A stretch of DNA of 64,000 bases from Bradyrhizobium sp. CCGB12 (GTDB lineage: Bacteria > Pseudomonadota > Alphaproteobacteria > Rhizobiales > Xanthobacteraceae). The position numbers and the translations under genes are program-made. The notes under the pieces are model-generated. The model made no database searches. It had not been told where the DNA came from and worked only from the letters and a program-made list of their open reading frames with translations. The stretch is taken from the NCBI RefSeq assembly GCF_024199845.1, contig NZ_JANADO010000001.1, positions 6,944,001 to 7,008,000 of the forward strand, written 5' to 3'. How positions within the stretch are numbered: the stretch's first letter is position 1; each line of letters opens with the position of its first letter. Below, piece by piece: positions 40,049 through 52,785 of this stretch.

Positions 40049-40424
40049 GTGTTGCTGCGCGCGCCAATGGCGCGCGTTTTCGCACGTGGTTTCGAACGAA
40101 AGCGCTTATTTAAAGGTTTTTGATCGAGGCTGCGTACGCGTCGGATGCGGGCCGTGATGATTCGCATCCGGGGGCATGATGAGCGAAGACCGCGGTTCGG
40201 TGTTCGCGTTCGTGCCGACTGAAAGTCCAGCAGCAATCCGGCGGCTGGGCACAACGGGCAAGGCGCCCGTATGACCCGAAAGGATGGACGCCATCCGAAA
40301 TCCAAAAACCATGGCAGGATCGCAGGACGCTGATCGCCCGCTTCGATCAGTATCCCGCAATCTTGCGCATGGTTTTTGTTTTTCGAGCCGTCCCTTCTTT
40401 CGAGAACCATGAAAGAAGACATCT
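40049..40424. other. rpsO-pnp intergenic region and pnp leader
   Basis: 376 bp with the rpsO terminator at its start, an AT-richer stretch at 40095-40125 (CGCTTATTTAAAGGTTTTTG) that could hold a promoter, and then GC-rich DNA with several potential hairpins, such as GATGCGGGCC...GATTCGCATC and GATCGCCCGCTTCGATC. No convincing gene. By analogy with other bacteria it may carry an RNase III-processed pnp autoregulatory leader. Confidence 0.5.
40057..40080 (+). terminator. Intrinsic terminator after rpsO
   Basis: CGCGCGCC (40058-40065), 3-nt loop AAT, GGCGCGCG (40069-40076), then TTTT. Located 9 bases after the rpsO stop. Confidence 0.75.
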
Positions 40425-42587
<2,163 letters not shown>

Positions 42588-42612
42588 TCGCTTCCCTGCA
42601 TCAGAAACACGA

Positions 42613-42638
42613 AGGGCGGCCTCGCGGCCGCCCTTTTG
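42613..42638 (+). terminator. Intrinsic terminator after pnp
   Basis: GGGCGGC and GCCGCCC pair around a CTCGCG loop, followed by TTTTG, 27 bases after the pnp stop. Confidence 0.75.
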
Positions 42639-42672
42639 TTTGTCGCCTGCACTCGCTCCGGGCGATCTGCGC

Positions 42673-42790
42673 TCCCTCTCCCGCTTGCGGGAGAGGGTCG
42701 GGGAGAGGGTGTTTCCGCTGAAAGACTCCCAGCGAGGAGAGAACCCTCACCCGGTGCTTCGCACCGACCTCTCCCGCAACCGGGAGAGGT
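42673..42790. repeat. Palindromic intergenic repeat (CCCTCTCCC type)
   Basis: Left CCCTCTCCCGCTTGCGGGAG with AGGG, right CCTCTCCCGCAACCGGGAGA with GG; inner parts GGTGCTTCGCACC form a further hairpin. Lies between the convergent pnp and katG genes. Confidence 0.75.
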
Positions 42791-42821
42791 TGCACGGAGC
42801 CCGTGGCGATATCAGCTCACC

Positions 42822-45100
<2,279 letters not shown>

Positions 45101-46027
45101 ATGATAAACCTGACGCTGCGCCAGCTTCGCTATTTCGATGCGCTGGCGCGCCACGGCCATTTCGGCCGCGCGGCCGAGTCCTGTTCCATCTCTCAGCCCG
45201 CCTTGTCGATGCAGATCAAGGAGTTGGAGGAAACTCTCGGCGGCCTGCTGCTGGAGCGCAGCGCCCGGCAGGTTGCGTTGACCCGGTTCGGTGAGGAACT
45301 CTCCCATCGCGTCCGCGACATTCTGCGCTCGGTCGATGAGCTCAGCGACTTCGCCCGCGCCTCGCAGGACCGTTTCTCAGGTCGCCTGCGCATCGGCATG
45401 ATCCCGACGATCGCGCCGTACCTGCTGCCCACGATCACCAAAAATCTGACGCGCATGCATCCGGAGCTCGACATCCGCGTGCGCGAGACCATGACCCCGC
45501 GGCTGATCCAGGAGCTCGTCGAGGGCCGGCTCGATACCGCCATCGTCGCATTGCCGGTGTCCGAGCCCTCGCTCACCGAGGTCCCGCTGTTCGACGAAAA
45601 ATTCCTGCTGGTGCGGCCGGGCGCGGACGCGGGCACCCCGGTGCCGTCGCGCGAGATGATGCGCGAGATGCGGCTGTTGCTGCTCGAGGAGGGGCATTGC
45701 TTCCGCGACCAGGCGCTGTCGTTCTGCAACATGCAGTCGGCGCCGCCGCGCGAGATGCTGGACGCGAATTCGCTCTCGACGCTGGTCCAGATGGTCAGCG
45801 CCGGCATCGGCGTCACGCTGATTCCGGAGATGGCGGTGCCGGTCGAGACGCGATCGGCCTCGGTCTCGCTGGCGCGCTTCCGCGACCCCGAGCCCTCCCG
45901 CACCATCGGCATGGTCTGGCGCAAGACCAGCCCGCTGGCGCGGCAGCTGCTGCAAATCTCCGAAGTGGTGTGCCTGTCGGCCGGCAAGGCGCGCCCACGT
46001 CTGGCCGCGCGCAACCAACGCGGTTGA
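45101..46027 (+). CDS. oxyR: Hydrogen peroxide-sensing LysR-type activator OxyR
   Basis: A 308-residue LysR regulator. The N-terminal HTH is LRYFDALARHGHFGRAAESCSISQPALSMQIKELEE. The regulatory domain carries the redox cysteine pair C200 and C209 in EEGHCFRDQALSFCN, matching C199/C208 of E. coli OxyR, which form a disulfide on peroxide exposure. The neighbouring, divergent katG is the expected target. Confidence 0.93.
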   Translation: MINLTLRQLRYFDALARHGHFGRAAESCSISQPALSMQIKELEETLGGLLLERSARQVALTRFGEELSHRVRDILRSVDELSDFARASQDRFSGRLRIGMIPTIAPYLLPTITKNLTRMHPELDIRVRETMTPRLIQELVEGRLDTAIVALPVSEPSLTEVPLFDEKFLLVRPGADAGTPVPSREMMREMRLLLLEEGHCFRDQALSFCNMQSAPPREMLDANSLSTLVQMVSAGIGVTLIPEMAVPVETRSASVSLARFRDPEPSRTIGMVWRKTSPLARQLLQISEVVCLSAGKARPRLAARNQRG

Positions 46028-46034
46028 GGTCCCG

Positions 46035-46499
46035 ATGTCGCATCCCATCATCCGCCCCGCCCGCGCGGACGAATATGATGAGGTCGGCCGCGTCTGGATG
46101 GAGAGCTGGGTCTCGACAGGACTCGCCGAGGCCAGCGAGTTCCTGCTCGCCAATTTGCGTGCGCGCGTTCGGCGCGAGATCGAGCAGGGCTGGAGCCTGT
46201 TCGTCGCCGACGACAACGGCACGATCGCCGCCATGCTCGCGCTGCATCTGCCAAAACTCTATCTCGACATGCTTTTCGTCGCGCCCGCCTATCAGGGCCG
46301 ATCGCTCGGGCGGAAATTACTCGCCTTCACGCGCGCGCAAATGCCGGATGAAATGTATCTGCGCTGCGTGCGCGAGAACGAAAAGGCCTGGCGCTGGTAC
46401 GAGCGCGAGGGGTTCGTGTTCGAGAAGGAAGAGATCGAGCCGTCGAACGGGTTCATGATGAAGTACTACCGGTGGACGAACAAAGGACATGCCCCATGA
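46035..46499 (+). CDS. GNAT-family N-acetyltransferase
   Basis: A 154-residue acetyltransferase. The acetyl-CoA motif is LFVAPAYQGRSLGRKLLAFTRA (about residues 76-97), and the C-terminal RCVRENEKAWRWYEREGFVFEKEE is the usual GNAT motif B. The substrate is unknown. It starts 7 bases after oxyR, so it may be co-transcribed with it, and it overlaps the next gene by four bases (ATGA). Confidence 0.87.
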   Translation: MSHPIIRPARADEYDEVGRVWMESWVSTGLAEASEFLLANLRARVRREIEQGWSLFVADDNGTIAAMLALHLPKLYLDMLFVAPAYQGRSLGRKLLAFTRAQMPDEMYLRCVRENEKAWRWYEREGFVFEKEEIEPSNGFMMKYYRWTNKGHAP

Positions 46500-47092
46500 T
46501 CAAGCTCTACTGGTCGCCCCGCTCGCGCTCGTTCACCACGCTCTGGCTGATGGAGGAGAGCGGCCTTCCCTATGAGCGCGTGCTGACCGACATCTCGACC
46601 GGCGCGCAGAAGGCGCCGGACTATTTGAAGGTCAATCCGATGGGCAAGGTGCCGGCGCTGACTGACGGCGACGCCGCGCTCGGCGAGGCCGCTGCGATCT
46701 GCGCCTACATCGCCGACCGCTACCCCGAGACCAGGCTCGCGCCCGCCGTGACTGATCCGCGCCGCGCGCGCTATCTGCAATGGCTGTTCTTCTCGCCGGG
46801 CTGCATCGAGCCCGCCATCATCCAGATCTTCACCAAGATCGAGATCCCGACCTCGACCGCGGCCTGGGGCAGCGCGACGCAGGTTTTCGATGTGTTGGAA
46901 GCCGCGCTCGAGAAGGGGCCGTGGATTCTCGGCGAGGACTTTTCGGCCGCCGACATCACGATCGGCTCGGGCCTGAACTTCGCGGTGCGCCTGTTCAAGA
47001 TGGTGCCGTCGCGCCCGGCCTTCGACGCCTATCTCGCACGCTGCATGGCGCGGCCGGCGTTCCAGCGCGCCGAGAAGATCGCGGCGGGATAA
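46496..47092 (+). CDS. Glutathione S-transferase family protein
   Basis: A 198-residue GST. The thioredoxin-like N-terminal domain has MIKLYWSPRSRSFTTLWLMEE (catalytic Ser/Arg region), the cis-Pro NPMGKVPAL, and the Glu/Ala motif GEAAAICAYIADRYP that contacts glutathione. The helical C-terminal domain ends with FSAADITIGSGLNF. Start ATG 46496 with AAAGGA upstream. Context with oxyR and katG suggests an oxidative-stress role, an inference only. Confidence 0.88.
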   Translation: MIKLYWSPRSRSFTTLWLMEESGLPYERVLTDISTGAQKAPDYLKVNPMGKVPALTDGDAALGEAAAICAYIADRYPETRLAPAVTDPRRARYLQWLFFSPGCIEPAIIQIFTKIEIPTSTAAWGSATQVFDVLEAALEKGPWILGEDFSAADITIGSGLNFAVRLFKMVPSRPAFDAYLARCMARPAFQRAEKIAAG

Positions 47093-47101
47093 ACCACCTC
47101 T

Positions 47102-47195
47102 CGTAGGGTGGGCAAAGGCGCTCTTGCGCCGTGCCCACCGTCTCTCGACGAGAGCGACGGAAGAGGTGGGCACGCTTCGCTTTGCCCACCCTACG
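47102..47195. repeat. GTAGGGTGGGC palindromic repeat
   Basis: Inverted ends CGTAGGGTGGGCAAAGGCG / CGCTTTGCCCACCCTACG and inner GTGCCCACC/GGTGGGCAC. Second copy of the element at 19467. It lies between convergent genes. Confidence 0.85.
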
Positions 47196-47203
47196 AAAGC
47201 ATC

Positions 47204-48004
47204 TTATTCCGACGTCTTCAGATCGTCCGGCCTCGGCATCAGGATAGTGTTGTAGCCGGAATCGACATAATGGATTTCGCCGGTCACGCCGCCGGAGAGA
47301 TCCGACAGCAGATACAGTGCCGAGCCGCCGAGCTCGTCGAGCGTGACGCCGCGGCGCAGCGGCGCGTGCTTTTGCATGAATGCGAACATCGCGCGCGCCT
47401 CCCCGATGCCCGAGCCGGCGAGCGTGCGGATGGGGCCTGCGGAGATCGCGTTGACGCGGATGCCGCGCGGTCCGAAGTCCGCCGCGAGGTAGCGCACGGA
47501 GGCTTCCAGCGCCGCCTTGGCCACGCCCATCACGTTGTAATTCGGCATCGCGCGCTCCGACGCGCCGAAGGTCAGCGTGATCATGCTGCCGCCCTCCGTC
47601 ATCAGCTCGGCCGCGCGTTTTGCGACTTCCGTGAACGAGAAGCAGGAGATCACCATGGTGCGCGAAAAGTTCTCGCGGCTGGTGTCGGCGTAGCGGCCCT
47701 TCAGCTCGTTCTTGTCGGCGAAGCCGATCGCGTGGATCACGAAATCGAGCTGCCCCCACTTTTCGCGAAGCACAGCGAAGGTCGCATCGACGCTGGCGAT
47801 GTCCTCGACGTCGCAGGGCAGCACCAGCTCGACGCCGAGCTGCTCCGCCAGCGGCTTGACGCGCTTGCCCAGGGCCTCGCCCTGGAAGGTGAAGGCCAGC
47901 TCGGCGCCATGGGCGTGCAGCGTCTTCGCCATGCCCCAGGCGATCGAATGATCATTGGCGATGCCCATGATCAGACCGCGCTTGCCTTTCATCAAACCTT
48001 CCAT
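47204..48004 (-). CDS. fabI: Enoyl-[acyl-carrier-protein] reductase
   Basis: A 266-residue SDR enzyme that reduces trans-2-enoyl-ACP, the last step of each fatty-acid elongation cycle. The NADH-binding GIANDHSIAWG and the catalytic Tyr156/Lys163 in NYNVMGVAKAALE are present. The other tyrosine of the E. coli site (Tyr146) is Phe146 here (TLTFGASERA). The first of two possible starts is used; an ATG 12 bases downstream has GGAAGG in front of it. Last gene of the fabA-fabB-fabI set. Confidence 0.93.
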   Translation of the reverse strand: MEGLMKGKRGLIMGIANDHSIAWGMAKTLHAHGAELAFTFQGEALGKRVKPLAEQLGVELVLPCDVEDIASVDATFAVLREKWGQLDFVIHAIGFADKNELKGRYADTSRENFSRTMVISCFSFTEVAKRAAELMTEGGSMITLTFGASERAMPNYNVMGVAKAALEASVRYLAADFGPRGIRVNAISAGPIRTLAGSGIGEARAMFAFMQKHAPLRRGVTLDELGGSALYLLSDLSGGVTGEIHYVDSGYNTILMPRPDDLKTSE

Positions 48005-48026
48005 CTCGCAATTATTCTCCGCTCTC

Positions 48027-48094
48027 CGTCATGCCCGGGCTCGCCTCGCCGAAGCGGCTTCGGCCGCGCAGGCGGGACGAGCCCGGCCATGACG
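48027..48094. repeat. GTCATG..CCCGGGC palindromic repeat
   Basis: CGTCATGCCCGGGCTCG and CGAGCCCGGCCATGACG are inverted ends around GAAGCGGCTTCGGCC. Occupies most of the fabI-fabB gap. Confidence 0.75.
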
Positions 48095-48122
48095 AAAAAA
48101 CCATTAGCGCGTCCGCAAGGGG

Positions 48123-49346
48123 TCACGCATCCAGCCGGCTGAACACCAGCGTGGCGTTGGTGCCGCCGAAGCCGAAGGAGTTCGACAGCACGGTGCCGAT
48201 CTTGACGTTGTCGATGCGCTTGCGCACGATCGGCATGTCCGCGAACACCGGATCGAGCTCCTGGATGTGCGCGCTCTCGCAGATGAAGCCGTTGTTCATC
48301 ATCAGCAGCGAATAGATCGCCTCCTGCACGCCGGTGGCGCCCAGCGAGTGGCCGGTCAGCGCCTTGGTCGCCGAGATCGGCGGGCACTTCTCGCCGACGC
48401 CGAACACTCTTCGGATCGCCTCGATCTCCGGCGGATCGCCGGCGGGTGTCGAGGTCGCGTGCGGATTGATGTAGTCGACCTTGGTCTTCACCGTCGACAT
48501 CGCCATGCGCATGCAGCGCTCGGCGCCTTCGCCCGACGGCGCGACCATGTCATGGCCATCCGAGGTGGCGCCATAGCCGACAATCTCGCCATAGATGCGC
48601 GCGCCGCGCGCCTTGGCATGCTCGAGCTCTTCCAGCACCAGCACGCCGGCGCCGCCGGCAATGACGAAGCCGTCGCGATTGACGTCGTAGGGACGCGAGG
48701 CCGTGGCGGGCGTGTCGTTGTATTTCGAGGACATCGCGCCCATGGCGTCGAACAGCACGGAGAGCGACCAGTCCAGCTCCTCGCAGCCGCCGGCGAAGAT
48801 GATATCCTGCTTGCCGATCTGGATCGTCTCATAGGCATTGCCGACGCAATGGTTCGACGTCGCGCAGGCCGAGGAGATCGAATAGTTCACGCCCTTGATC
48901 TTGAACCAGGTCGCCAGCGTCGCGGACGCCGTGGAGGACATCGCCTTCGGCACTGCAAACGGTCCGACGCGCTTTGGTCCCTTGCTGCGGGTGATGTCGG
49001 CGGATTCGACGATGGTGCGCGCCGAGGGGCCGCCTGAGCCCATGATGATGCCGGTGCGGATATCGGACACTTCGTCAGGCGAGAGGCCTGAATCCTGGAT
49101 CGCCTGCTCCATCGCGACGTGATTCCACGCCGCGCCCTGGCCGAGGAAACGCATCGCGCGGCGGTCGACCACCGTCGCAGGATCGAGCGTCGGCTCACCC
49201 GCGACCTGCGAACGGAAGCCGAGCTCGGCATATTTCTCAGCCCGCGAAATGCCCGACTTCGCCTCGTGAAGGCTCGCAAGCACTTCCTGGGTGTTGTTTC
49301 CGATCGATGAGACGATGCCCATCCCGGTGACCACAACCCGCCTCAT
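48123..49346 (-). CDS. fabB: 3-oxoacyl-[acyl-carrier-protein] synthase I
   Basis: A 407-residue condensing enzyme. The active-site Cys is C161 in [16 protein letters not shown], and the two His are in [14 protein letters not shown] and [10 protein letters not shown]. FabB extends cis-unsaturated intermediates made by FabA, and the two genes are adjacent (39-bp gap), fixing it as FabB rather than FabF. Expressed from the fabA side. Confidence 0.95.
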   Translation of the reverse strand: MRRVVVTGMGIVSSIGNNTQEVLASLHEAKSGISRAEKYAELGFRSQVAGEPTLDPATVVDRRAMRFLGQGAAWNHVAMEQAIQDSGLSPDEVSDIRTGIIMGSGGPSARTIVESADITRSKGPKRVGPFAVPKAMSSTASATLATWFKIKGVNYSISSACATSNHCVGNAYETIQIGKQDIIFAGGCEELDWSLSVLFDAMGAMSSKYNDTPATASRPYDVNRDGFVIAGGAGVLVLEELEHAKARGARIYGEIVGYGATSDGHDMVAPSGEGAERCMRMAMSTVKTKVDYINPHATSTPAGDPPEIEAIRRVFGVGEKCPPISATKALTGHSLGATGVQEAIYSLLMMNNGFICESAHIQELDPVFADMPIVRKRIDNVKIGTVLSNSFGFGGTNATLVFSRLDA

Positions 49347-49385
49347 GACAGCCTCGCCTCAATCGTTGTCTTCGTGGTGATGCGC

Positions 49386-49907
49386 TCAGCCCAGGCTCGT
49401 GCCCTGCTTGAACAGTCCGACCTTCAGATCCTTCGCGCGATAAATAATCTGGTCATCGACCGAAAGCCACCCGTCGGCGATGCCGAGCACGAGCTTTGAA
49501 CGCATCACGCGTTTGATGTCGACGTTGTACACAACCTTGCGGGCCTCGGGCAGCACCTGGCCGCTGAACTTCAGCTCGTTCAGGCCAAGCGCGCGGCCAC
49601 GACCTTCGCCCCCGGTCCAGCCCAGAAAAAAGCCGACCATTTGCCACAGCGCATCGAGGCCGAGGCAGCCGGGCATCACGGGGTCATTCTTGAAGTGGCA
49701 GCCGAAGAACCAGAGGTCCGGCTTCACGTCGAGCTCGGCACGCACGAGCCCCTTGCCGAATTCCCCGCCGGTGTCGGCAATTTCCGAGATGCGGTCGAAC
49801 ATCAGCATCGGCGGCAGCGGCAGCTGGGCATTGCCCGGGCCGAACATCTCGCCGCGGGCACAAGCCAGCAGATCTTCGTATTCGTAACCGTTGCGCCTGT
49901 TCAGCAT
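49386..49907 (-). CDS. fabA: 3-hydroxydecanoyl-[acyl-carrier-protein] dehydratase
   Basis: A 173-residue bifunctional dehydratase/isomerase that makes the cis-3-decenoyl-ACP needed for unsaturated fatty acids. The catalytic pair is H71 and D85 in [24 protein letters not shown], matching E. coli H70/D84. ATG 49907 gives the family N-terminus. First gene of the fabA-fabB-fabI set, divergent from irr across ~350 bp. Confidence 0.96.
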   Translation of the reverse strand: MLNRRNGYEYEDLLACARGEMFGPGNAQLPLPPMLMFDRISEIADTGGEFGKGLVRAELDVKPDLWFFGCHFKNDPVMPGCLGLDALWQMVGFFLGWTGGEGRGRALGLNELKFSGQVLPEARKVVYNVDIKRVMRSKLVLGIADGWLSVDDQIIYRAKDLKVGLFKQGTSLG

Positions 49908-50259
49908 GCACGAGCCTCTATTCAAATCCAGATTGGGCGACGTTTTCTGGCGAAAATGGGCCCCGTCTCGGTCGGAGAGCAACGCCAATTGCCATCGTCA
50001 GGCGCACCTCCCGCAAGCCCCGATGGACTGCGGGCCGGGCCTCCATGCCTGGCTGCGCCAAAATCGGCTGTGCGGAACCGCGCGCTCTCTAACACAGGCC
50101 ATTTCGGGTGGCAAAGCGCATCCATGAAGGTAAAATGACGGGTCCCTCGACCGGTTCCAAGCCTGATTAGAACCTCTCTAGTTGCGAGAAACTTGCATCT
50201 GCATCTTTCTGTTCTTATATTGCTGAGAGATATTGTTCACGCGTGCCGAAATCTGGATA
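49908..50259. promoter_or_regulatory. fabA-irr divergent intergenic region
   Basis: 352 bp between divergent fabA and irr. The half near irr (50160-50250) is clearly AT-richer than the surroundings and contains the TAGA/TCTA inverted repeat described separately. The half near fabA is GC-rich. No gene supported. Confidence 0.5.
50167..50181. promoter_or_regulatory. Candidate Irr-box (iron control element) upstream of irr
   Basis: TTAGAACCTCTCTAG contains TAGA and TCTA in inverted orientation, as in the TTTAGAA-N-TTCTAAA type sites bound by Irr in rhizobia. It lies ~80 bp upstream of the irr start. The match is partial. Confidence 0.35.
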
Positions 50260-50751
50260 ATGAGCGAGAATACCGCGCCCCATCACGACGACGACGTCCA
50301 TTCCGCGGCCCTCCTGTCCGGCCGCCAGCCGGCTTTGACCGGCTGCCCATGGCACGATGTCAACGAAATGCTCCAGTCCGCTGGGCTCCGTCCGACGCGC
50401 CAACGCATGGCGCTCGGCTGGCTCCTGTTCGGCAAAGGAGCGCGCCACCTCACGGCTGAAATGCTCTACGAGGAAGCGACACTGGCCAAGGTTCCGGTGT
50501 CGCTGGCGACGGTCTACAACACGCTGAACCAGCTCACCGATGCCGGCCTGCTCCGCCAGGTCAGCGTCGACGGCACCAAGACCTATTTCGACACCAACGT
50601 CACCACCCACCACCACTATTACCTCGAGAACAGCCATGAGCTGGTCGATATCGAGGATCCGCATCTGGCGCTGTCCAAGATGCCCGAGGTGCCCGAGGGC
50701 TACGAGATCTCGCGCATCGACATGGTCGTGCGCCTGCGCAAGAAGCGCTGA
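50260..50751 (+). CDS. irr: Iron response regulator Irr (Fur family)
   Basis: A 163-residue Fur-family regulator that controls heme synthesis and iron genes and is itself degraded on heme binding in Bradyrhizobium. The heme regulatory motif is GCPWHD with Cys29-Pro30, and the second heme site His117-His119 is in TTHHHYYLENSHEL; both are as described for B. japonicum Irr. The winged helix includes VSLATVYNTLNQLTDAGLL. ATG 50260 is the start; an in-frame upstream ATG adds 9 residues. Divergent from fabA. Confidence 0.96.
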   Translation: MSENTAPHHDDDVHSAALLSGRQPALTGCPWHDVNEMLQSAGLRPTRQRMALGWLLFGKGARHLTAEMLYEEATLAKVPVSLATVYNTLNQLTDAGLLRQVSVDGTKTYFDTNVTTHHHYYLENSHELVDIEDPHLALSKMPEVPEGYEISRIDMVVRLRKKR

Positions 50752-50777
50752 GATCGTCCCAAACTGCTGAGATCGTC

Positions 50778-50919
50778 GTCATGGCCGGGCTTGTCCCGGC
50801 CATTGTCGTTTGCACCGTCATTCCGGGCCGGTGCGCAGCACCGAACTATGGTGCGCACTCGCGCACCTGAGAAATCTCGAGATCCCGGATTCGATGCTGC
50901 GCATCGCTCCGGGATGACG
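50778..50919. repeat. Composite GTCATGGCCGGG / GTCATTCCGGG repeat
   Basis: GTCATGGCCGGGCTTGTCCC with CGGCCAT, then GTCATTCCGGGCCGGTGCGC ... CGCTCCGGGATGACG. Both units are palindromic. Fills the gap between irr and the convergent SH3-domain gene. Confidence 0.7.
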
Positions 50920-50928
50920 CCTTCGGCG

Positions 50929-51459
50929 TCAATTCACCTGCTCGTCCGAGTAGACGCCCCAGAGGCGCTCCTGCTGGATCCAGCCGTCAAAGCCGTTGCC
51001 GGTGACGTGGCACCAGTTTGCGGTGCACTTCTTCACCTGCGTGACGACACCGGCCTGGAGCTTGGCCGCAACCGCGCTGTCGAGATCGGCGCGGTCGTAG
51101 ATCGGCGCGAGGTCGTCCTTGTGCTTCATGGTGACGACCGCAGTGCGGCGGCCCGACAGCAGCGAGTGATAGACCCAGCCCTCGGCGCCTTCGGAATCGC
51201 GCACCCGGCGCCAGTTCTCGAATTCGGCGGTGATTTCGACCGGTAGGCCAGCGCGTGTATAGACCCAGGCGACGTCGTTATCCTTGGTCGGGCCGGCGCG
51301 AACGTTGACGTGGTCCGATTTGAGGCTGACATAGCGCGGCACCGGCAAGCCGCTAGCGGTCTGGGGGGTGCTGTCCTTCGCCGAATGCGAGGGGCTGACC
51401 GAGACGCTCAACCAGGTGCAAACGAGCGCCATCACCGAACAAAAACGCCCCAACGCCAT
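50929..51459 (-). CDS. Exported SH3-domain protein
   Basis: A 176-residue protein with a signal peptide (hydrophobic SVMALVCTWLSVSVS, residues ~8-22, then SHSA). The mature part has two bacterial SH3-like modules: VNVRAGPTKDNDVAWVYTRAGLPVEI... and the C-terminal VVTQVKKCTANWCHVTGNGFDGWIQQERLWGVY. A Cys pair in KCTANWC may form a disulfide. SH3b proteins bind cell-wall or other periplasmic targets; the exact role is unknown. Conserved in Bradyrhizobium-like genomes as a single gene. Confidence 0.83.
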   Translation of the reverse strand: MALGRFCSVMALVCTWLSVSVSPSHSAKDSTPQTASGLPVPRYVSLKSDHVNVRAGPTKDNDVAWVYTRAGLPVEITAEFENWRRVRDSEGAEGWVYHSLLSGRRTAVVTMKHKDDLAPIYDRADLDSAVAAKLQAGVVTQVKKCTANWCHVTGNGFDGWIQQERLWGVYSDEQVN

Positions 51460-51783
51460 TTACCCGTCTCCTGTCGAAGACCTGCCCGAGCCAGGTCCTC
51501 ACCCCAAAATCCAAAACCCTGCCGCGCCAGCCCCTGTCCCGCCCCACGCAGGTGTTCCGCAAGCCCGACCTGTGGTTCTTGTCTTGGCCCGGCCTTCTGC
51601 TAGAGAGGACGGACGCTTGAACAACCAGTTTGCCCCGATTTTCCGGCCGGAAATATCGGGAGAGCTTGAAGGAAACGCCGGGGACGACACGGCAAGGGCA
51701 GTGTCGAACAACCGGGTTAATGAGGCCTCAACGACCTGCCTTTGGCGACAGAGGCGGCCCATGACGCCCCATGAGAGCAGGAC
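51460..51783. other. Divergent intergenic region
   Basis: 324 bp between the SH3-domain gene (minus) and the hydroxyacid dehydrogenase gene (plus). A weak promoter candidate TTGTCT...CTAGAG lies near 51579-51605, with a 15-base spacer, facing the dehydrogenase. An open frame crosses the area (51617-51793) but has no family-like sequence. Nothing else recognised. Confidence 0.4.
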
Positions 51784-52785
51784 ATGTCGGTGAAGAAAAA
51801 GCCCCTCGTCGTGGTGACGCGCAAGCTGCCGGATTCGATCGAGACGCGAATGCGCGAACTGTTCGAGGCGCGGATCAATCTCGACGACACGCCGATGTCG
51901 GCCGAGCAGATCCTTGAGGCCGCGCGCACCGCCGACGTGCTGGTTCCGACCGTGACCGACCATATCAGTGCCGAGGTCGTGAATCAGCCCGACTGCAAGC
52001 TCCGCCTGATCGCCAATTTCGGCAACGGTGTCGACAATATCGACGTCGAGGCTGCGCATGCCCGCGGCATCACCGTCACCAACACGCCAAAAGTCCTGAC
52101 CGAAGACACCGCCGACATGACCATGGCGCTGATCCTCGCCGTGCCCAGGCGAATGATCGAAGGCGCCTCGATCCTGACGGAAGGAAAAGCCTGGCCGGGC
52201 TGGTCGCCAACCTGGATGCTCGGCCACCGCATCGGCGGCAAGCGCCTCGGCATCATCGGCATGGGCCGCATCGGCCAGGCGGTGGCGCGCCGCGCCCGCG
52301 CCTTCGGCCTGCAGATCCACTATCACAACCGCCGCCCCGTCGCCCCGAAGATCGCCGAAGAGCTGGGCGCGACCTATTGGGAAAGCCTCGACCAGATGCT
52401 GGCCCGGATGGACATCATCTCGGTGAACTGCCCGCACACCCCGGCGACCTATCATCTGCTCTCGGCGCGGCGGCTGAAGCTGATCCGCAAGGATGCCTAC
52501 ATCGTCAACACCGCGCGCGGCGAGGTCACCGACGAGGACACCCTGATCAAGCTGATCGAAGGCGGCGAGATCGGCGGCGCCGGGCTCGACGTCTACGAGC
52601 ACGAGCCCGCGGTGAATCCAAAACTGGTGCGGCTCGCCAAGGCCGGCAAGGTGACGCTGCTGCCGCATATGGGCTCGGCCACGATCGAAGGCCGCGTCGA
52701 GATGGGCGAGAAGGTGATCATCAACATCCGCACGTTCCTCGACGCGCACAAGCCGCCGGATCGCGTGCTGCCGAGCATGCTCTAG
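51784..52785 (+). CDS. 2-hydroxyacid dehydrogenase (D-glycerate / glyoxylate reductase type)
   Basis: A 333-residue NAD(P)-dependent D-2-hydroxyacid dehydrogenase. The Rossmann motif is LGIIGMGRIGQAVARRARAFG (near 160), the catalytic Arg is in NTARGEVTDE, Glu in DVYEHEPAVN and His in LLPHMGSATIEGR. Close relatives reduce glyoxylate and hydroxypyruvate. It converges with the LysR gene, overlapping by four bases at their stops. Confidence 0.9.
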   Translation: MSVKKKPLVVVTRKLPDSIETRMRELFEARINLDDTPMSAEQILEAARTADVLVPTVTDHISAEVVNQPDCKLRLIANFGNGVDNIDVEAAHARGITVTNTPKVLTEDTADMTMALILAVPRRMIEGASILTEGKAWPGWSPTWMLGHRIGGKRLGIIGMGRIGQAVARRARAFGLQIHYHNRRPVAPKIAEELGATYWESLDQMLARMDIISVNCPHTPATYHLLSARRLKLIRKDAYIVNTARGEVTDEDTLIKLIEGGEIGGAGLDVYEHEPAVNPKLVRLAKAGKVTLLPHMGSATIEGRVEMGEKVIINIRTFLDAHKPPDRVLPSML

